From the NCBI RefSeq assembly GCF_025463825.1, contig NZ_JAODBG010000116.1, forward strand, positions 1 through 35,336: a stretch of DNA of 35,336 bases, in the 5' to 3' direction. The stretch is from Cryobacterium sp. (GTDB taxonomy: Bacteria > Actinomycetota > Actinomycetes > Actinomycetales > Microbacteriaceae). The notes under the pieces were generated by a model. It was not told where the DNA came from. It saw only the letters and a program-made list of their open reading frames with translations, and ran no database searches. The translations under genes and the position numbers were made by a program. Below are positions 15,944-24,346 of the stretch, piece after piece. How positions within the stretch are numbered: the stretch's first letter is position 1; every line of letters starts with the position of its first letter.

Positions 15944-18550
15944 ATGAATCCTGGTGCGGATGCCCCCACCGCCGGCCCGGCCGCCGAGCGTGAGGTCGTG
16001 ACAGTGGGCGGCCGCCGGGTCACGCTCACCCACCTAGACAAGGTCATGTATCCGGAGACCGGGACCACCAAGGCCGACATCCTGGGGTACTACGCGACCG
16101 TGGCGGATGCGCTCATCCGGCATGCGCGGGACCGGCCGGCCACCCGGAAACGCTGGGTCCACGGCGTGGGCACTCCCGAGGAGCCCGGCCAGGTCTTTTT
16201 CCAAAAGAACCTCGGCGACGGCACTCCGGACTGGGTAAAACGCCGGGAGGTGCCGCACAAATCGCGCACCACCGTGTACCCGCTGGTGAATGACCTGCCC
16301 ACCCTCACCTGGCTGGCGCAGATCGGCACCCTGGAGATCCACGTGCCGCAGTGGTGCTTCGACCCCGCCGGAAAGCCGGCCCACCCGGACCGGCTGGTGC
16401 TGGACCTGGACCCCGGTGAGGGCGTCGGCCTGGCCGAATGCGCCGAAGTGGCCCGCTGGGCCCGGGCGCTGTTGCTGGACATGGGCCTGGAGACCGTGCC
16501 GGTGACCAGCGGCAGCAAGGGCATCCACCTGTACGCGGCGCTGGACGGCGACCACAGTTCCGACCAGGTCAGCGAGGTCGCGCACGAACTCGCGCGGGCC
16601 CTCGAGGCCGACCATCCTGGCGAGGTGCTCAGCGCGATGACCCGGTCGTTGCGCACGGGCAAGGTCTTCGTGGACTGGAGCCAGAACAGCAAGAACAAGA
16701 CCACGATCGCGCCATACAGCCTGCGCGGCCAGCTGCGACCGTTGGTGGCCGCCCCGCGCACCTGGCGCGAGCTCGAGTCGCCCGGGCTGGAGCAGCTCGA
16801 CTACCGGCAGGTGCTCAAGCGCCTCGAGCGCCGCGCCGACCCGCTGGCCGCGGTGGCGGAGGCGATCGAGGCGCACGGCAGCGTCAGGGGCGCGCGCCTC
16901 GATTCCGACGCCCCTGACCGCCTGCACACCTACCGCAGTAAGCGGGACGCCAACCGCACACCAGAGCCCGTGCCCGGCGCCGCACCCGCCGGCGCTTCGG
17001 GAATCGGCGGGGCCGCCTTCGTGATCCAGGAGCACCACGCCCGTGCCCTGCACTTCGACCTGCGTCTCGAGCACGACGGGGTGCTTGCCTCCTGGGCGCT
17101 GCCTAAGGGCGTACCGACGGATCCCACCCACAACCACCTTGCCGTGCACACCGAAGACCATCCGATGGAATACCTCGAATTCGAGGGCACCATTCCGGCC
17201 GGCGAATACGGAGCCGGTTCGATGTCGATTTGGGACTCCGGCAGGTATGTGCTGGAGAAATGGCGCGACGACGAGGTGATCGTGACGCTGCACGGCCGGC
17301 CGGACGGCGGCCTGGCCGGCGCGGTACGGGAATTCGCCCTCATCCGCACGGGTGGGGGCGAGTCCCGCAACTGGCTGATCCATCTGATGAAACCGAAACG
17401 GGCCGACCCGGTGCCCGAACCTGCTGCGGCCGGGGCGCCCGCGGACCTGTCCACCCCGGCAACCGTGGTGGCACAGCCGGCTGCGCGCACCCTCTACTCC
17501 CCCATGCTGGCCCGGCCGGGCAGCCTGCGAGAGCTGTCGGATTCCGACTGGGCCTACGAGATGAAATGGGACGGCATCCGGATGCTGGCCTACCTGGACG
17601 GCGGGCCCGACGGGTCGGTGCGCTTCCTCACCCGCAACGGCAACGACGTCACGCCGTCCTTCCCCGAGCTGGTCGAGGACCTACGGACCGCCCTCGGCCG
17701 GCATGCGGCCGTGCTGGACGGTGAGGTGGTGGCGCTGGACCGGGCCAACCGGCCGGACTTCTCGCTGCTGCAGACCCGGCTCGGCCTCACCGGAGACCTG
17801 GACGTTCGGCGGGCGCAACGCGGCGCGCCGGTGCACTACTTCGTCTTCGACCTGCTCGAACATGACGGCGCCGCTCTGGTGGAGCGGCCGTACTCCGAGC
17901 GGCGCACGGCCCTGGATTCCCTCGTCGCCGGCACCGGCACCGTCCAGGTGCCGCCGGCCTTCGACGGCGAGGCCGCCGAGGTGCTCGCCACCAGCGCCCG
18001 GCTGGGTCTGGAGGGCCTGATCGCCAAGGAGAACGGCAGCAGCTACCAGAGTGGGCGCCGCTCCGACCGGTGGGTGAAGATCAAGCACGTCCGCGCCCAG
18101 GAGGTGGTGATCGGCGGCTGGCGCCCCGGTAACGGGCACCGCGGCAGCACGCTGGGCTCCCTGCTCGTGGGCGTGCCGGTGCCGCGGGCCCCGGGCGAGC
18201 CGGGCCCACTCCGGCTGCGATACGCCGGCCGGATCGGCTCCGGGTTCCGGGACCGCGACCTTACGGTGCTGCGCCGCCGGCTCGACGAGCTGGCCACGGC
18301 GGACAACCCGTTCGACGACGTGCCGGCGGCCGACGCCGGTGACGCCGGGTGGGTGAGGCCGCTGTTGGTGGGCGAGGCGGAGTTCGCCGAGTGGACCCCC
18401 GGTGGCCGGCTGCGGCACCCCACCTGGCGGGGGCTCCGGGTCGACAAGGACCCGGGCGACGTGGCTGTCGAGGACGTGCTCGTCGAAGACGTGGACGTGG
18501 ACGTGCAGGATGTGGTCGACGCCGGCGGTGACGTGGCGCGGCCCCGATGA
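15944..18550 (+). CDS. ligD: Multifunctional NHEJ DNA ligase LigD (Pol-PE-Lig)
   Basis: This 868-residue protein carries three enzymes in the mycobacterial order. First comes an archaeo-eukaryotic primase-type polymerase, about residues 15-300 (LVLDLDPGEG with two metal-binding Asp near 152-154, SGSKGIHLYAAL, VFVDWSQNSKNKT with the third Asp). Next is a 3'-phosphoesterase, about 355-475 (FVIQEHHARALHFDLRLEHD, DHPMEYLEFEGTIPAGEYGAG). Last is an ATP-dependent ligase, about 510-840, with nucleotidyl Lys541 in EMKWDGIR, then EGLIAKENGS, DRWVKIK and an OB fold. With Ku it repairs double-strand breaks. The ATG at 15944 sits just after GGAG; an ATG at 15890 would add 18 unconserved residues. The extreme C-terminus is an unusual acidic Val/Asp-rich tail. 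Its stop overlaps the next start (ATGA). Confidence 0.95.
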   Translation: MNPGADAPTAGPAAEREVVTVGGRRVTLTHLDKVMYPETGTTKADILGYYATVADALIRHARDRPATRKRWVHGVGTPEEPGQVFFQKNLGDGTPDWVKRREVPHKSRTTVYPLVNDLPTLTWLAQIGTLEIHVPQWCFDPAGKPAHPDRLVLDLDPGEGVGLAECAEVARWARALLLDMGLETVPVTSGSKGIHLYAALDGDHSSDQVSEVAHELARALEADHPGEVLSAMTRSLRTGKVFVDWSQNSKNKTTIAPYSLRGQLRPLVAAPRTWRELESPGLEQLDYRQVLKRLERRADPLAAVAEAIEAHGSVRGARLDSDAPDRLHTYRSKRDANRTPEPVPGAAPAGASGIGGAAFVIQEHHARALHFDLRLEHDGVLASWALPKGVPTDPTHNHLAVHTEDHPMEYLEFEGTIPAGEYGAGSMSIWDSGRYVLEKWRDDEVIVTLHGRPDGGLAGAVREFALIRTGGGESRNWLIHLMKPKRADPVPEPAAAGAPADLSTPATVVAQPAARTLYSPMLARPGSLRELSDSDWAYEMKWDGIRMLAYLDGGPDGSVRFLTRNGNDVTPSFPELVEDLRTALGRHAAVLDGEVVALDRANRPDFSLLQTRLGLTGDLDVRRAQRGAPVHYFVFDLLEHDGAALVERPYSERRTALDSLVAGTGTVQVPPAFDGEAAEVLATSARLGLEGLIAKENGSSYQSGRRSDRWVKIKHVRAQEVVIGGWRPGNGHRGSTLGSLLVGVPVPRAPGEPGPLRLRYAGRIGSGFRDRDLTVLRRRLDELATADNPFDDVPAADAGDAGWVRPLLVGEAEFAEWTPGGRLRHPTWRGLRVDKDPGDVAVEDVLVEDVDVDVQDVVDAGGDVARPR

Positions 18551-19242
18551 CCGCCGCCGCAACAGCGCTGCCGGTCTGCCTGGTCCTGTTCCTGGCGGCG
18601 ACCGGCACGGCGTGGCTGCTGTCGCTGCTCACCAGGGACTATTCCTGGGTCGATCGGTCCTGGTCCCTGCTGCCGCCGGCCTACCTGTGGGTTTTCGCGG
18701 TCGCCGGTGCGCTGGCGGACCCGCGGCTGATCGTGATGGCCGCGCTCGGCACCCTGTGGGGCGCACGCCTCACGTTCAACCTCGCCCGTAAGGGCGGGTA
18801 CCGCCCCGGTGGGCAGGACTACCGCTGGGCGGTGCTCCGCCGCCGCCTGAGCCGGCGCCAGTTCGCCCTGTTCAACCTGTTCTTCATCTCGATCTACCAG
18901 AACCTGCTGTTGTTGCTCATTACCCTGCCGGCCTGGATCGCCCTGCGCCATCCGAGGCGGCCTGTTCCGGTTCTCCCGGCACCCGAACTACTTCTTCGAG
19001 ATCGTGCAGTGGTGGGTGATCGCGGGGTTCGGCATGATCGCCGCGGGCACCGCCCTGCAACTCGGCAGCCTGGGTGCGCTGCTGCTGACGCTGCTGTTTG
19101 TGGGCTCGATCGCCTTCACCGAGAACATCTCAATGGCGCGACATCCGGGCTATGCCGCCTACCGACGGGCGGTCTGGCCACTGGTGCCCTGGCTGCCCAA
19201 GCGGACGCCGGCGCCCGCGCCGGTCTACAGCGGGCTGTCTAG
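18547..19242 (+). pseudogene. DUF1295 / steroid-reductase-like membrane protein, broken by internal deletion and frameshift
   Basis: Codons from the ATG at 18547 encode a typical DUF1295 N-terminal half with several membrane helices (DYSWVDRSWSLLP, WGARLTFNLARKGGY, NLFFISIYQNLLLLLITLPAW) up to IALRHP near 18953. The homologous sequence then resumes in the +1 frame from about 18959 (GLFRFSRHPNYFFEIVQWWVIAGFG, FTENISMARHPGYAAYRRAVWPLVPW) and runs to about 19235. Intact family members have roughly 45-60 residues between these points, including a conserved VADxQ region, which is missing here. So a deletion not divisible by three fused the two parts out of frame. The original frame stops at 19242 and the resumed frame at 19354. 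The start overlaps the ligD stop (ATGA). Confidence 0.8.
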
Positions 19243-19688
19243 ACCAGCCGGTCCCGAAGGGCGGGCCAGCTGGCTGCGAATCCCGGATGCAACGGCAGCG
19301 ACTCGACGTCGGCCGGCGCCACCCAGCGCAGCGCAATACTTTCAGTGTCGCTGATCACCGGTTCGAAGAACTCCAGCGCCTCCACCACCACGGTGGTGTA
19401 CGACCAGAATCCGAGGTCGATGACGGTGCTGAAGCTCACCCGCACCAGGCCGGCAGGCACGCCGGCTTCCTCTTCGGCTTCGCGGAGGGCCGCGTCCAAG
19501 GCGCTCTCGTTCTCGTGCCGGGCGCCGCCGGGAACCCCCCAGGTATCGCCGTGGTGACTCCACACCGCCCGGTGCTGAAGCAGCACACCCCGGTCGCGGT
19601 GGTGCACGAGCAGGCCGGCGGCCCCGTACCGGCCCCAGAACCTGGCCCCATCCGGGCCGTAGACCCACGCATCACCACTGCCGCTCAT
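19239..19688 (-). CDS. NUDIX hydrolase
   Basis: This 149-residue protein contains a complete Nudix box, GARHENESALDAALREAEEEAGV, matching G-x5-E-x7-REUxEExGU with the metal-binding glutamates. The frame around it (GLLVHHRDRGVLLQHRA, WGVPGG) is that of MutT-like enzymes that cleave nucleoside-diphosphate-linked compounds. The substrate cannot be told from the sequence. The ATG is at 19688. It converges with the broken DUF1295 gene, overlapping it by four bases, and is divergent from deoC. Confidence 0.9.
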   Translation of the reverse strand: MSGSGDAWVYGPDGARFWGRYGAAGLLVHHRDRGVLLQHRAVWSHHGDTWGVPGGARHENESALDAALREAEEEAGVPAGLVRVSFSTVIDLGFWSYTTVVVEALEFFEPVISDTESIALRWVAPADVESLPLHPGFAASWPALRDRLV

Positions 19689-19741
19689 CGCTTAAGCATG
19701 CCGTACTCCCACGCGCCCGTCGCCAAAGGAATGATCCGCAC

Positions 19742-19767
19742 CCGCCGGGTATGATCAAGCCCGGCGG
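19742..19767 (+). promoter_or_regulatory. Inverted repeat bracketing a candidate -10 upstream of deoC
   Basis: CCGCCGGG (19742-19749) and CCCGGCGG (19760-19767) form a perfect eight-base inverted repeat. The ten bases between them begin with TATGAT, a good -10 hexamer, located about 48 bases before the deoC ATG. A regulator bound to the repeat would cover the promoter. Alternatively the repeat could form a hairpin. No clear -35 is visible. Confidence 0.4.
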
Positions 19768-19802
19768 AACACACCACCGCCCCTCCCAAAGGATTTCCCG
19801 TC

Positions 19803-20516
19803 ATGACGTCTTCCAGCCTCGCCACCGCCCTCGACGCCGCCGGCCTCGCGCGCTACATCGACAACACTCTGCTCAAGCCCGAGGCCACCCAAGCCGACGT
19901 CGCCGCACTGGTCGTTGAGGCGATCGAGCTGGGCGTGTACTCGGTGTGCGTGTCGCCGTCGATGCTGCCGGTCACGGTTCCCGCGGATGCGCTTCTCAAG
20001 GTCGCCGTCGTGTGCGGGTTTCCGAGCGGCAAGCACGCCAGCGCTATCAAGGCCGCCGAAGCCGCCCTCTGCGTCGCGCAGGGCGCCGACGAGATCGACA
20101 TGGTCATCGACGTGGGGGCGGCCAAGGCCGGCCGGTTCGACCTCGTCGAGGCCGACATCAGCGCCGTGCGCGCCGAGATCCCGGCCCCGCGCATCCTCAA
20201 GGTGATCATCGAATCGGCCGCCCTCACCGACGACGAGATCGTGGGCACCTGCCGCGCCGCCGTCGCCGCCGGCGCGGACTTCGTCAAGACCTCCACCGGC
20301 TTCCACCCGACCGGCGGCGCGACCGTGCACGCCGTTCGGCTGATGTCCCAGACCGTGGCCGGCGCCCTGGGCGTCAAGGCCTCCGGCGGGGTCCGCAGCC
20401 ACGCCGACGCGCTCGCCATGATCGAAGCCGGAGCCACGCGCCTGGGCGTTTCCGGTACCCGCGCGGTGCTCTCCGGCGCGCCGGCCGAGCCGACGACCAA
20501 CCCCGCAGCGTACTGA
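19803..20516 (+). CDS. deoC: Deoxyribose-phosphate aldolase
   Basis: This enzyme cleaves 2-deoxyribose 5-phosphate to glyceraldehyde 3-phosphate and acetaldehyde in deoxynucleoside breakdown. The 237-residue TIM-barrel protein has [11 protein letters not shown] near the start, [20 protein letters not shown], the Schiff-base lysine in FVKTSTGF (Lys162), and the second conserved lysine in GVKASGGVR (Lys192). The ATG at 19803 has AAAGGA upstream. Its neighbours, apt and a NUDIX gene, are also nucleotide-related, but no other deo genes are present. Confidence 0.95.
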   Translation: MTSSSLATALDAAGLARYIDNTLLKPEATQADVAALVVEAIELGVYSVCVSPSMLPVTVPADALLKVAVVCGFPSGKHASAIKAAEAALCVAQGADEIDMVIDVGAAKAGRFDLVEADISAVRAEIPAPRILKVIIESAALTDDEIVGTCRAAVAAGADFVKTSTGFHPTGGATVHAVRLMSQTVAGALGVKASGGVRSHADALAMIEAGATRLGVSGTRAVLSGAPAEPTTNPAAY

Positions 20517-20519
20517 GCC

Positions 20520-20545
20520 GGCCGGCTCCAGCCGGGCCTTCTGTT
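20520..20545 (+). terminator. Probable hairpin terminator of deoC
   Basis: GGCCGGCT (20520-20527) and AGCCGGGCC (20530-20538) pair as a GC-rich stem with a very short loop and one bulge, right after the deoC stop. It is followed by TTCTGTT rather than a pure T-run, so termination strength is uncertain. It lies in the short gap before the convergent apt gene. Confidence 0.4.
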
Positions 20546-20588
20546 GCCCGTGACGCAGAGTCTTCCTGGACTACGGGAGTGACCCCGG

Positions 20589-21116
20589 TCAGACCGCGAT
20601 GATGGTGTGCACGGGTACTTCGCCGATGCGGCCCCGGCCGTCGAGCTCGGCCAGCTCGAGCACCACGCCGACGCCGATCGTGACATAGCCAGCGCGCTCG
20701 ATGAGACGCGCGGTCGCGGCGACGGTGCCGCCGGTGGCGAGGACGTCGTCGACGATCAGCACCCGCGAGCCGGCGGGCAGCTGCCCGACCTCGAGCTCCA
20801 GGCGGGCCGACCCGTACTCCAGGTCGTATTCCTCGGTCAGGACGGTGCCGGGCAGTTTTCCGCCCTTGCGCACGGCCAGCACGGCGCACTCAGCGGCATA
20901 ACCGATGCCGGCCGCCAGCAGGAATCCGCGCGCTTCGATGCCGGCGACGGCGTCGAACTGGCCACGGTACCGCTCGTTCAGGGCGTCGATGATCGACCGA
21001 AAGGCCGCGGCGTCGGCGAACACCGGATTGAGGTCCTGGAACACGATTCCGGGCTGCGGGAAGTCCGGGTACGAGGCGAGGAGGGTCTGGACGTGCTGGG
21101 CGGCGGGAATTATCAC
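20589..21116 (-). CDS. apt: Adenine phosphoribosyltransferase
   Basis: This purine-salvage enzyme makes AMP from adenine and PRPP. The 175-residue protein has the type I PRTase fold markers: FPQPGIVFQDLNPVF near residue 18, GIEARGFLLAAGIGYA, the APRT-specific RKGGKLPG loop, EYDLEYGS, and the PRPP-binding loop VLIVDDVLATGGT. The start is GTG at 21116 with only a weak ribosome site. It converges with deoC. Confidence 0.95.
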   Translation of the reverse strand: MIIPAAQHVQTLLASYPDFPQPGIVFQDLNPVFADAAAFRSIIDALNERYRGQFDAVAGIEARGFLLAAGIGYAAECAVLAVRKGGKLPGTVLTEEYDLEYGSARLELEVGQLPAGSRVLIVDDVLATGGTVAATARLIERAGYVTIGVGVVLELAELDGRGRIGEVPVHTIIAV

Positions 21117-21190
21117 GGACTCAAGGGTACTGCGCGGCGTCGGACGGCCCCGCCGGTCGGGGCACTCGGGTCACCCGGCACGCCGGACGG

Positions 21191-21769
21191 CTACGGGGTT
21201 GGAGCAGTGCCGCCGGGAGGGTGCCCGGCCGCGACCGGTTCATCCATCGCACCGCTGAGTTCATCGAGGAACCGCACGACGGCGAGCTGCTCGCCGGCAG
21301 TGAGCCTTTCGGCAGCGGCCAGCATCCGCTGATGGGCAGCACCCAGCACGCGCTTGATGTCGTCCTGCGCACGTCGGGTGGCGTGCAGCACCTGCGCCCG
21401 CCGGTCGGTCGGATGCGGCTCCCGGCGGAGCCGGCCGGCGCCTTCGAGCCGGGTCAGCAGCTTCGCCGTCGCGGCGGACGATATCCCCAGGAGCACGCTG
21501 AGATCCTTCGGACCCATCGACTCCGAGCGTTCCTCCGCCGCGATCAGGTGCCGTAATGCCACCATGTCGGTGTCGTTCATGTCCATGCCGGAGCGAGCGC
21601 GGATCCGCATCGCGACATCGGCCGCGCGAAACCGGCGAACAGCCCGCAGGACAGCGACCGCTCTGACCCGCTCCGAAGTGAGCGGACCCGCATCCGGATA
21701 CCAGTAACCGGCGGAATCGGCTGAGCGCGGTGTCGCGGCGGGGATGTCGTCAGCGGGCATACCCTCCAT
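21191..21769 (-). CDS. crtR: MarR-family regulator, likely CrtR-type repressor of the carotenoid operon
   Basis: This 192-residue MarR protein has a winged helix at about residues 65-140: MNDTDMVALRHLIAAEE, LSVLLGISSAATAKLLTRLEGAGRL (recognition helix) and RREPHPTDRRAQVLH (wing). It lies divergent from idi-crtE, the position of CrtR in Corynebacterium glutamicum, a MarR repressor of the crt operon released by geranylgeranyl diphosphate. The same role is inferred here from position and family, not shown. The ATG at 21769 lies six bases after a GATAAT -10 hexamer, so its mRNA is probably leaderless. About 45 residues precede the MarR domain and look partly disordered. Confidence 0.85.
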   Translation of the reverse strand: MEGMPADDIPAATPRSADSAGYWYPDAGPLTSERVRAVAVLRAVRRFRAADVAMRIRARSGMDMNDTDMVALRHLIAAEERSESMGPKDLSVLLGISSAATAKLLTRLEGAGRLRREPHPTDRRAQVLHATRRAQDDIKRVLGAAHQRMLAAAERLTAGEQLAVVRFLDELSGAMDEPVAAGHPPGGTAPTP

Positions 21770-21774
21770 GCTAG

Positions 21775-21813
21775 ATTATCGCTAACTCAGTTAGGTACAT
21801 TTTCGGGTATCTT
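21775..21813. promoter_or_regulatory. Divergent crtR/idi promoter region with a perfect palindrome (putative MarR operator)
   Basis: CTAACT-C-AGTTAG at 21782-21794 is a perfect 13-base palindrome, typical of MarR operators. On the minus strand GATAAT (21780-21775) directly follows it as the -10 of the regulator gene. On the plus strand TATCTT (21808-21813) is a candidate -10 for idi. A protein bound at the palindrome would therefore cover the regulator's own promoter spacer and sit just upstream of the idi -10, allowing joint control. Confidence 0.6.
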
Positions 21814-21835
21814 GACTGCACGAGAGGGAGATCCG

Positions 21836-22387
21836 ATGCACACCGCAGAATCAACCATTGAGCTTGTCGAAGACATGGTCGTTCTGCTTGACGAGGATGG
21901 ACGCGAAATCGGGACCGCTCCCAAGAACAGCGTCCACGGCGCCGATACCTCTCTTCACCTGGCCTTTTCCTGCTACGTCTTCAATGACCGCGGCGAGGTG
22001 CTCATCACCCGCCGGGCACTGGCCAAGAAGACCTGGCCGGGCGTGTGGACCAATTCGTTCTGCGGCCATCCGGCGCCGGCCGAGACCTTGCCGGATGCGG
22101 TTCGCCGCCGCGCGGACTTCGAGCTCGGCCTCGACCTGTCGGACATCGACCTGGCGCTTCCCCTGTTCCGCTATCGTGCCACCGACAGCAGCGGCATCGT
22201 CGAGAACGAGGTCTGCCCGGTCTACCTGGCCGTGGCCGCCGGCGAGCCGGTTCCCAATCCGGCCGAGGTGATGGAGTTCACCTGGACCGAGCCGGAGGCC
22301 CTCCGCCGCTCCGTGCTGGCCAGCCCTTTCGCGTTCAGCCCCTGGATGGTGCTGCAGATGCGGGAATTGGAGACGATCCGTGCATGA
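21836..22387 (+). CDS. idi: Isopentenyl-diphosphate delta-isomerase (type I)
   Basis: This enzyme interconverts IPP and DMAPP, providing the starter for isoprenoid chains. The 183-residue protein has the type I (Nudix-fold) markers: WTNSFCGHPAPAE with active-site Cys76, a degenerate Nudix region RRRADFELGLDL, and VENEVCPVYLA with the metal-binding/active Glu region. The ATG at 21836 has AGGGAG five bases upstream; an in-frame start at 21812 would lack a ribosome site. It is the first gene of the carotenoid operon and overlaps crtE by eight bases. Confidence 0.95.
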   Translation: MHTAESTIELVEDMVVLLDEDGREIGTAPKNSVHGADTSLHLAFSCYVFNDRGEVLITRRALAKKTWPGVWTNSFCGHPAPAETLPDAVRRRADFELGLDLSDIDLALPLFRYRATDSSGIVENEVCPVYLAVAAGEPVPNPAEVMEFTWTEPEALRRSVLASPFAFSPWMVLQMRELETIRA

Positions 22388-23426
22388 GATCGCGACGCTG
22401 GGCGTCGAAACCGAGCTGCACCGCTTCTTCGCGGCGGCCCGGCTGCGCGCCAGCGACTACGGCGACCACTACGTAGCGCTGTGGGACTCGCTCGACCTGG
22501 CCAGCCGCGGCGGCAAGCGCGTGCGCCCGGCGCTGGTGCTCGCGGCGTACGACGCCTTCGGCGGCACCGATCACACGCTCTCCACGCCCGTCGCAGTGAG
22601 CTTCGAGCTCCTGCACACGGCGTTCCTGATCCATGATGACGTCATCGACCGGGACCTGTCCCGGCGCGGTATGGCCAACATCGCCGGCCGATTCACCGCA
22701 CGCGCCATCGCGCACGGGGCCGGCACCGGCCAGGCCGAAGCGTGGGCCGCGACGGCCGCCATCCTGGCCGGCGACCTGGCCTTGAGCGAGGCGCATCGTG
22801 CGCTTGCGCTGCTGCCGGTGGATGCCGATTTGCGCGGCCGGCTGCTTGACCTCCTCGACCGCGCCGTTTTCGTGTCGGCGGCCGGTGAACTGGCGGATGT
22901 GACGAACACCGTCAGCCGGACGCCGCTTACGATCGAGCAGGTCATCAGCACACTCGAACACAAGACGGCCATCTACTCCTTCGAGGCCCCGCTGCAGGCC
23001 GGCGCCGTTCTCGCCGGTGCCCCCGAGGACGCCATCGACGCGCTCGGCCTGTTCGGCCGCCTGATCGGCATCGCCTTCCAGCTCACCGACGACCTCCTCG
23101 GCGTGTTCGGCGACCCGGCCGCCACCGGCAAGAGCGTGCTCGCCGACCTGCGGGAAGGCAAGCAGACCGCGCTCATCGCCCACGCGGGTTCCACCGACCG
23201 CTGGCCGATGATCGCGCCGTTCCTGGGCAAAGACGACCTCACCGAGGCCGAGGCCGACATTGTGCGCACCCACCTCCGCGACTGCGGCGCTCGGGAAACC
23301 GCCGACAGCCTGGCCCGCGAATACGCGCGCCGGGCCGTGGAAGCCCTGCAGATGCCCGCCCTGCCCGATGAACTGCGCACCACCCTGACCCAGCTGGCGG
23401 CCAGCGCCGTCACCCGCGACAAATGA
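22380..23426 (+). CDS. crtE: Geranylgeranyl diphosphate synthase
   Basis: This trans-prenyltransferase makes GGPP (C20) from DMAPP and IPP. The 348-residue all-helical protein has the first aspartate-rich motif DDVID (86-90), preceded by the conserved GGKRVRPAL, and the second, TDDLLGVFGDPAATGKS (from 236), typical of actinobacterial enzymes. The product length of C20 is inferred from the adjacent phytoene synthase. GTG at 22380 overlaps the idi stop, and its own stop overlaps the crtB start (ATGA), indicating coupled translation. Confidence 0.93.
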   Translation: MHEIATLGVETELHRFFAAARLRASDYGDHYVALWDSLDLASRGGKRVRPALVLAAYDAFGGTDHTLSTPVAVSFELLHTAFLIHDDVIDRDLSRRGMANIAGRFTARAIAHGAGTGQAEAWAATAAILAGDLALSEAHRALALLPVDADLRGRLLDLLDRAVFVSAAGELADVTNTVSRTPLTIEQVISTLEHKTAIYSFEAPLQAGAVLAGAPEDAIDALGLFGRLIGIAFQLTDDLLGVFGDPAATGKSVLADLREGKQTALIAHAGSTDRWPMIAPFLGKDDLTEAEADIVRTHLRDCGARETADSLAREYARRAVEALQMPALPDELRTTLTQLAASAVTRDK

Positions 23427-24346
23427 GCCACGACACCATCGAGCCCCGCACCGGCGCGACCGCCGGCGCTGCGCTGCCCACCACCCTCGGCACCTACAAC
23501 GCCGCCGCCCTGGCCAGTGCCACCACGGTGATCGGGCACTACTCCACGTCGTTCGGACTCGCGGCCCGTCTGCTCAGCCCTGGCGTGCGAGACGAGGTAC
23601 GCACAATCTACGCGCTCGTGCGGATCGCGGACGAGATCGTCGACGGCGCCGCCAGCGAGGCCGGGATCGACATCACCGGCCAGCGCGAAGTGCTCGACGA
23701 CCTCGAGAAGGAGACCGAACGCGCGATGGGGCGCGGCTTCAGTACCAACCTCGTCGTGCACGCGTTCGCCACCACAGCCAGGCGGGTCGGCATCGAGCCG
23801 GACCTCACCCGACCGTTCTTCGCGGCGATGCGGCGGGACCTCGACCCGGCGCCGTTCACGACGGCCAGTGTCGCCGAGTACATCTACGGCTCCGCGGAGG
23901 TGGTCGGGCTGATGTGCCTGCGCGCCTTCCTGCGTGACTCCCCGCGTACACCGGACCAGCTGGCAGCGCTCGATCACGGCGCCCGCAGCCTCGGCGCCGC
24001 CTTCCAGAAGGTGAATTTCCTCCGCGACCTGGCGGCCGACCGGGATGCGCTGGGGCGCAACTACTTTCCCGGCATCGACCTGACCCGGCTCACCGACGGG
24101 CAGAAGAACGTGCTGCTCGACGACATGGACGCCGACCTCGCCGCCGCCGAACGGGTGCTGCCGCTGCTGCCGCCCGGCAGCCGCCGCGCCGTCACCGCAG
24201 CCCACCGGCTGTTCGCCCGGCTGTCTCTGAAACTGCGTCAGACCCCCGCCAACGACTTGATGAGCACCCGCATCCGGGTGCCGGATCCGGAGAAACTGAT
24301 GATCGCCCTCTCGTCCTCGCTCGGCCCGCAGGCGTGGCGCCGGTGA
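23423..24346 (+). CDS. crtB: Phytoene synthase
   Basis: This enzyme joins two GGPP molecules head to head to give 15-cis-phytoene. The 307-residue protein has the squalene/phytoene synthase motifs: the lead-in HYSTSFGLAARLL, the first metal-binding motif ADEIVDG (Asp70, Asp74), and the second, NFLRDLAADRDALGRNYFP (from about residue 199). It follows crtE with an ATGA overlap and is followed by crtI with a GTGA overlap. Confidence 0.95.
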   Translation: MSHDTIEPRTGATAGAALPTTLGTYNAAALASATTVIGHYSTSFGLAARLLSPGVRDEVRTIYALVRIADEIVDGAASEAGIDITGQREVLDDLEKETERAMGRGFSTNLVVHAFATTARRVGIEPDLTRPFFAAMRRDLDPAPFTTASVAEYIYGSAEVVGLMCLRAFLRDSPRTPDQLAALDHGARSLGAAFQKVNFLRDLAADRDALGRNYFPGIDLTRLTDGQKNVLLDDMDADLAAAERVLPLLPPGSRRAVTAAHRLFARLSLKLRQTPANDLMSTRIRVPDPEKLMIALSSSLGPQAWRR

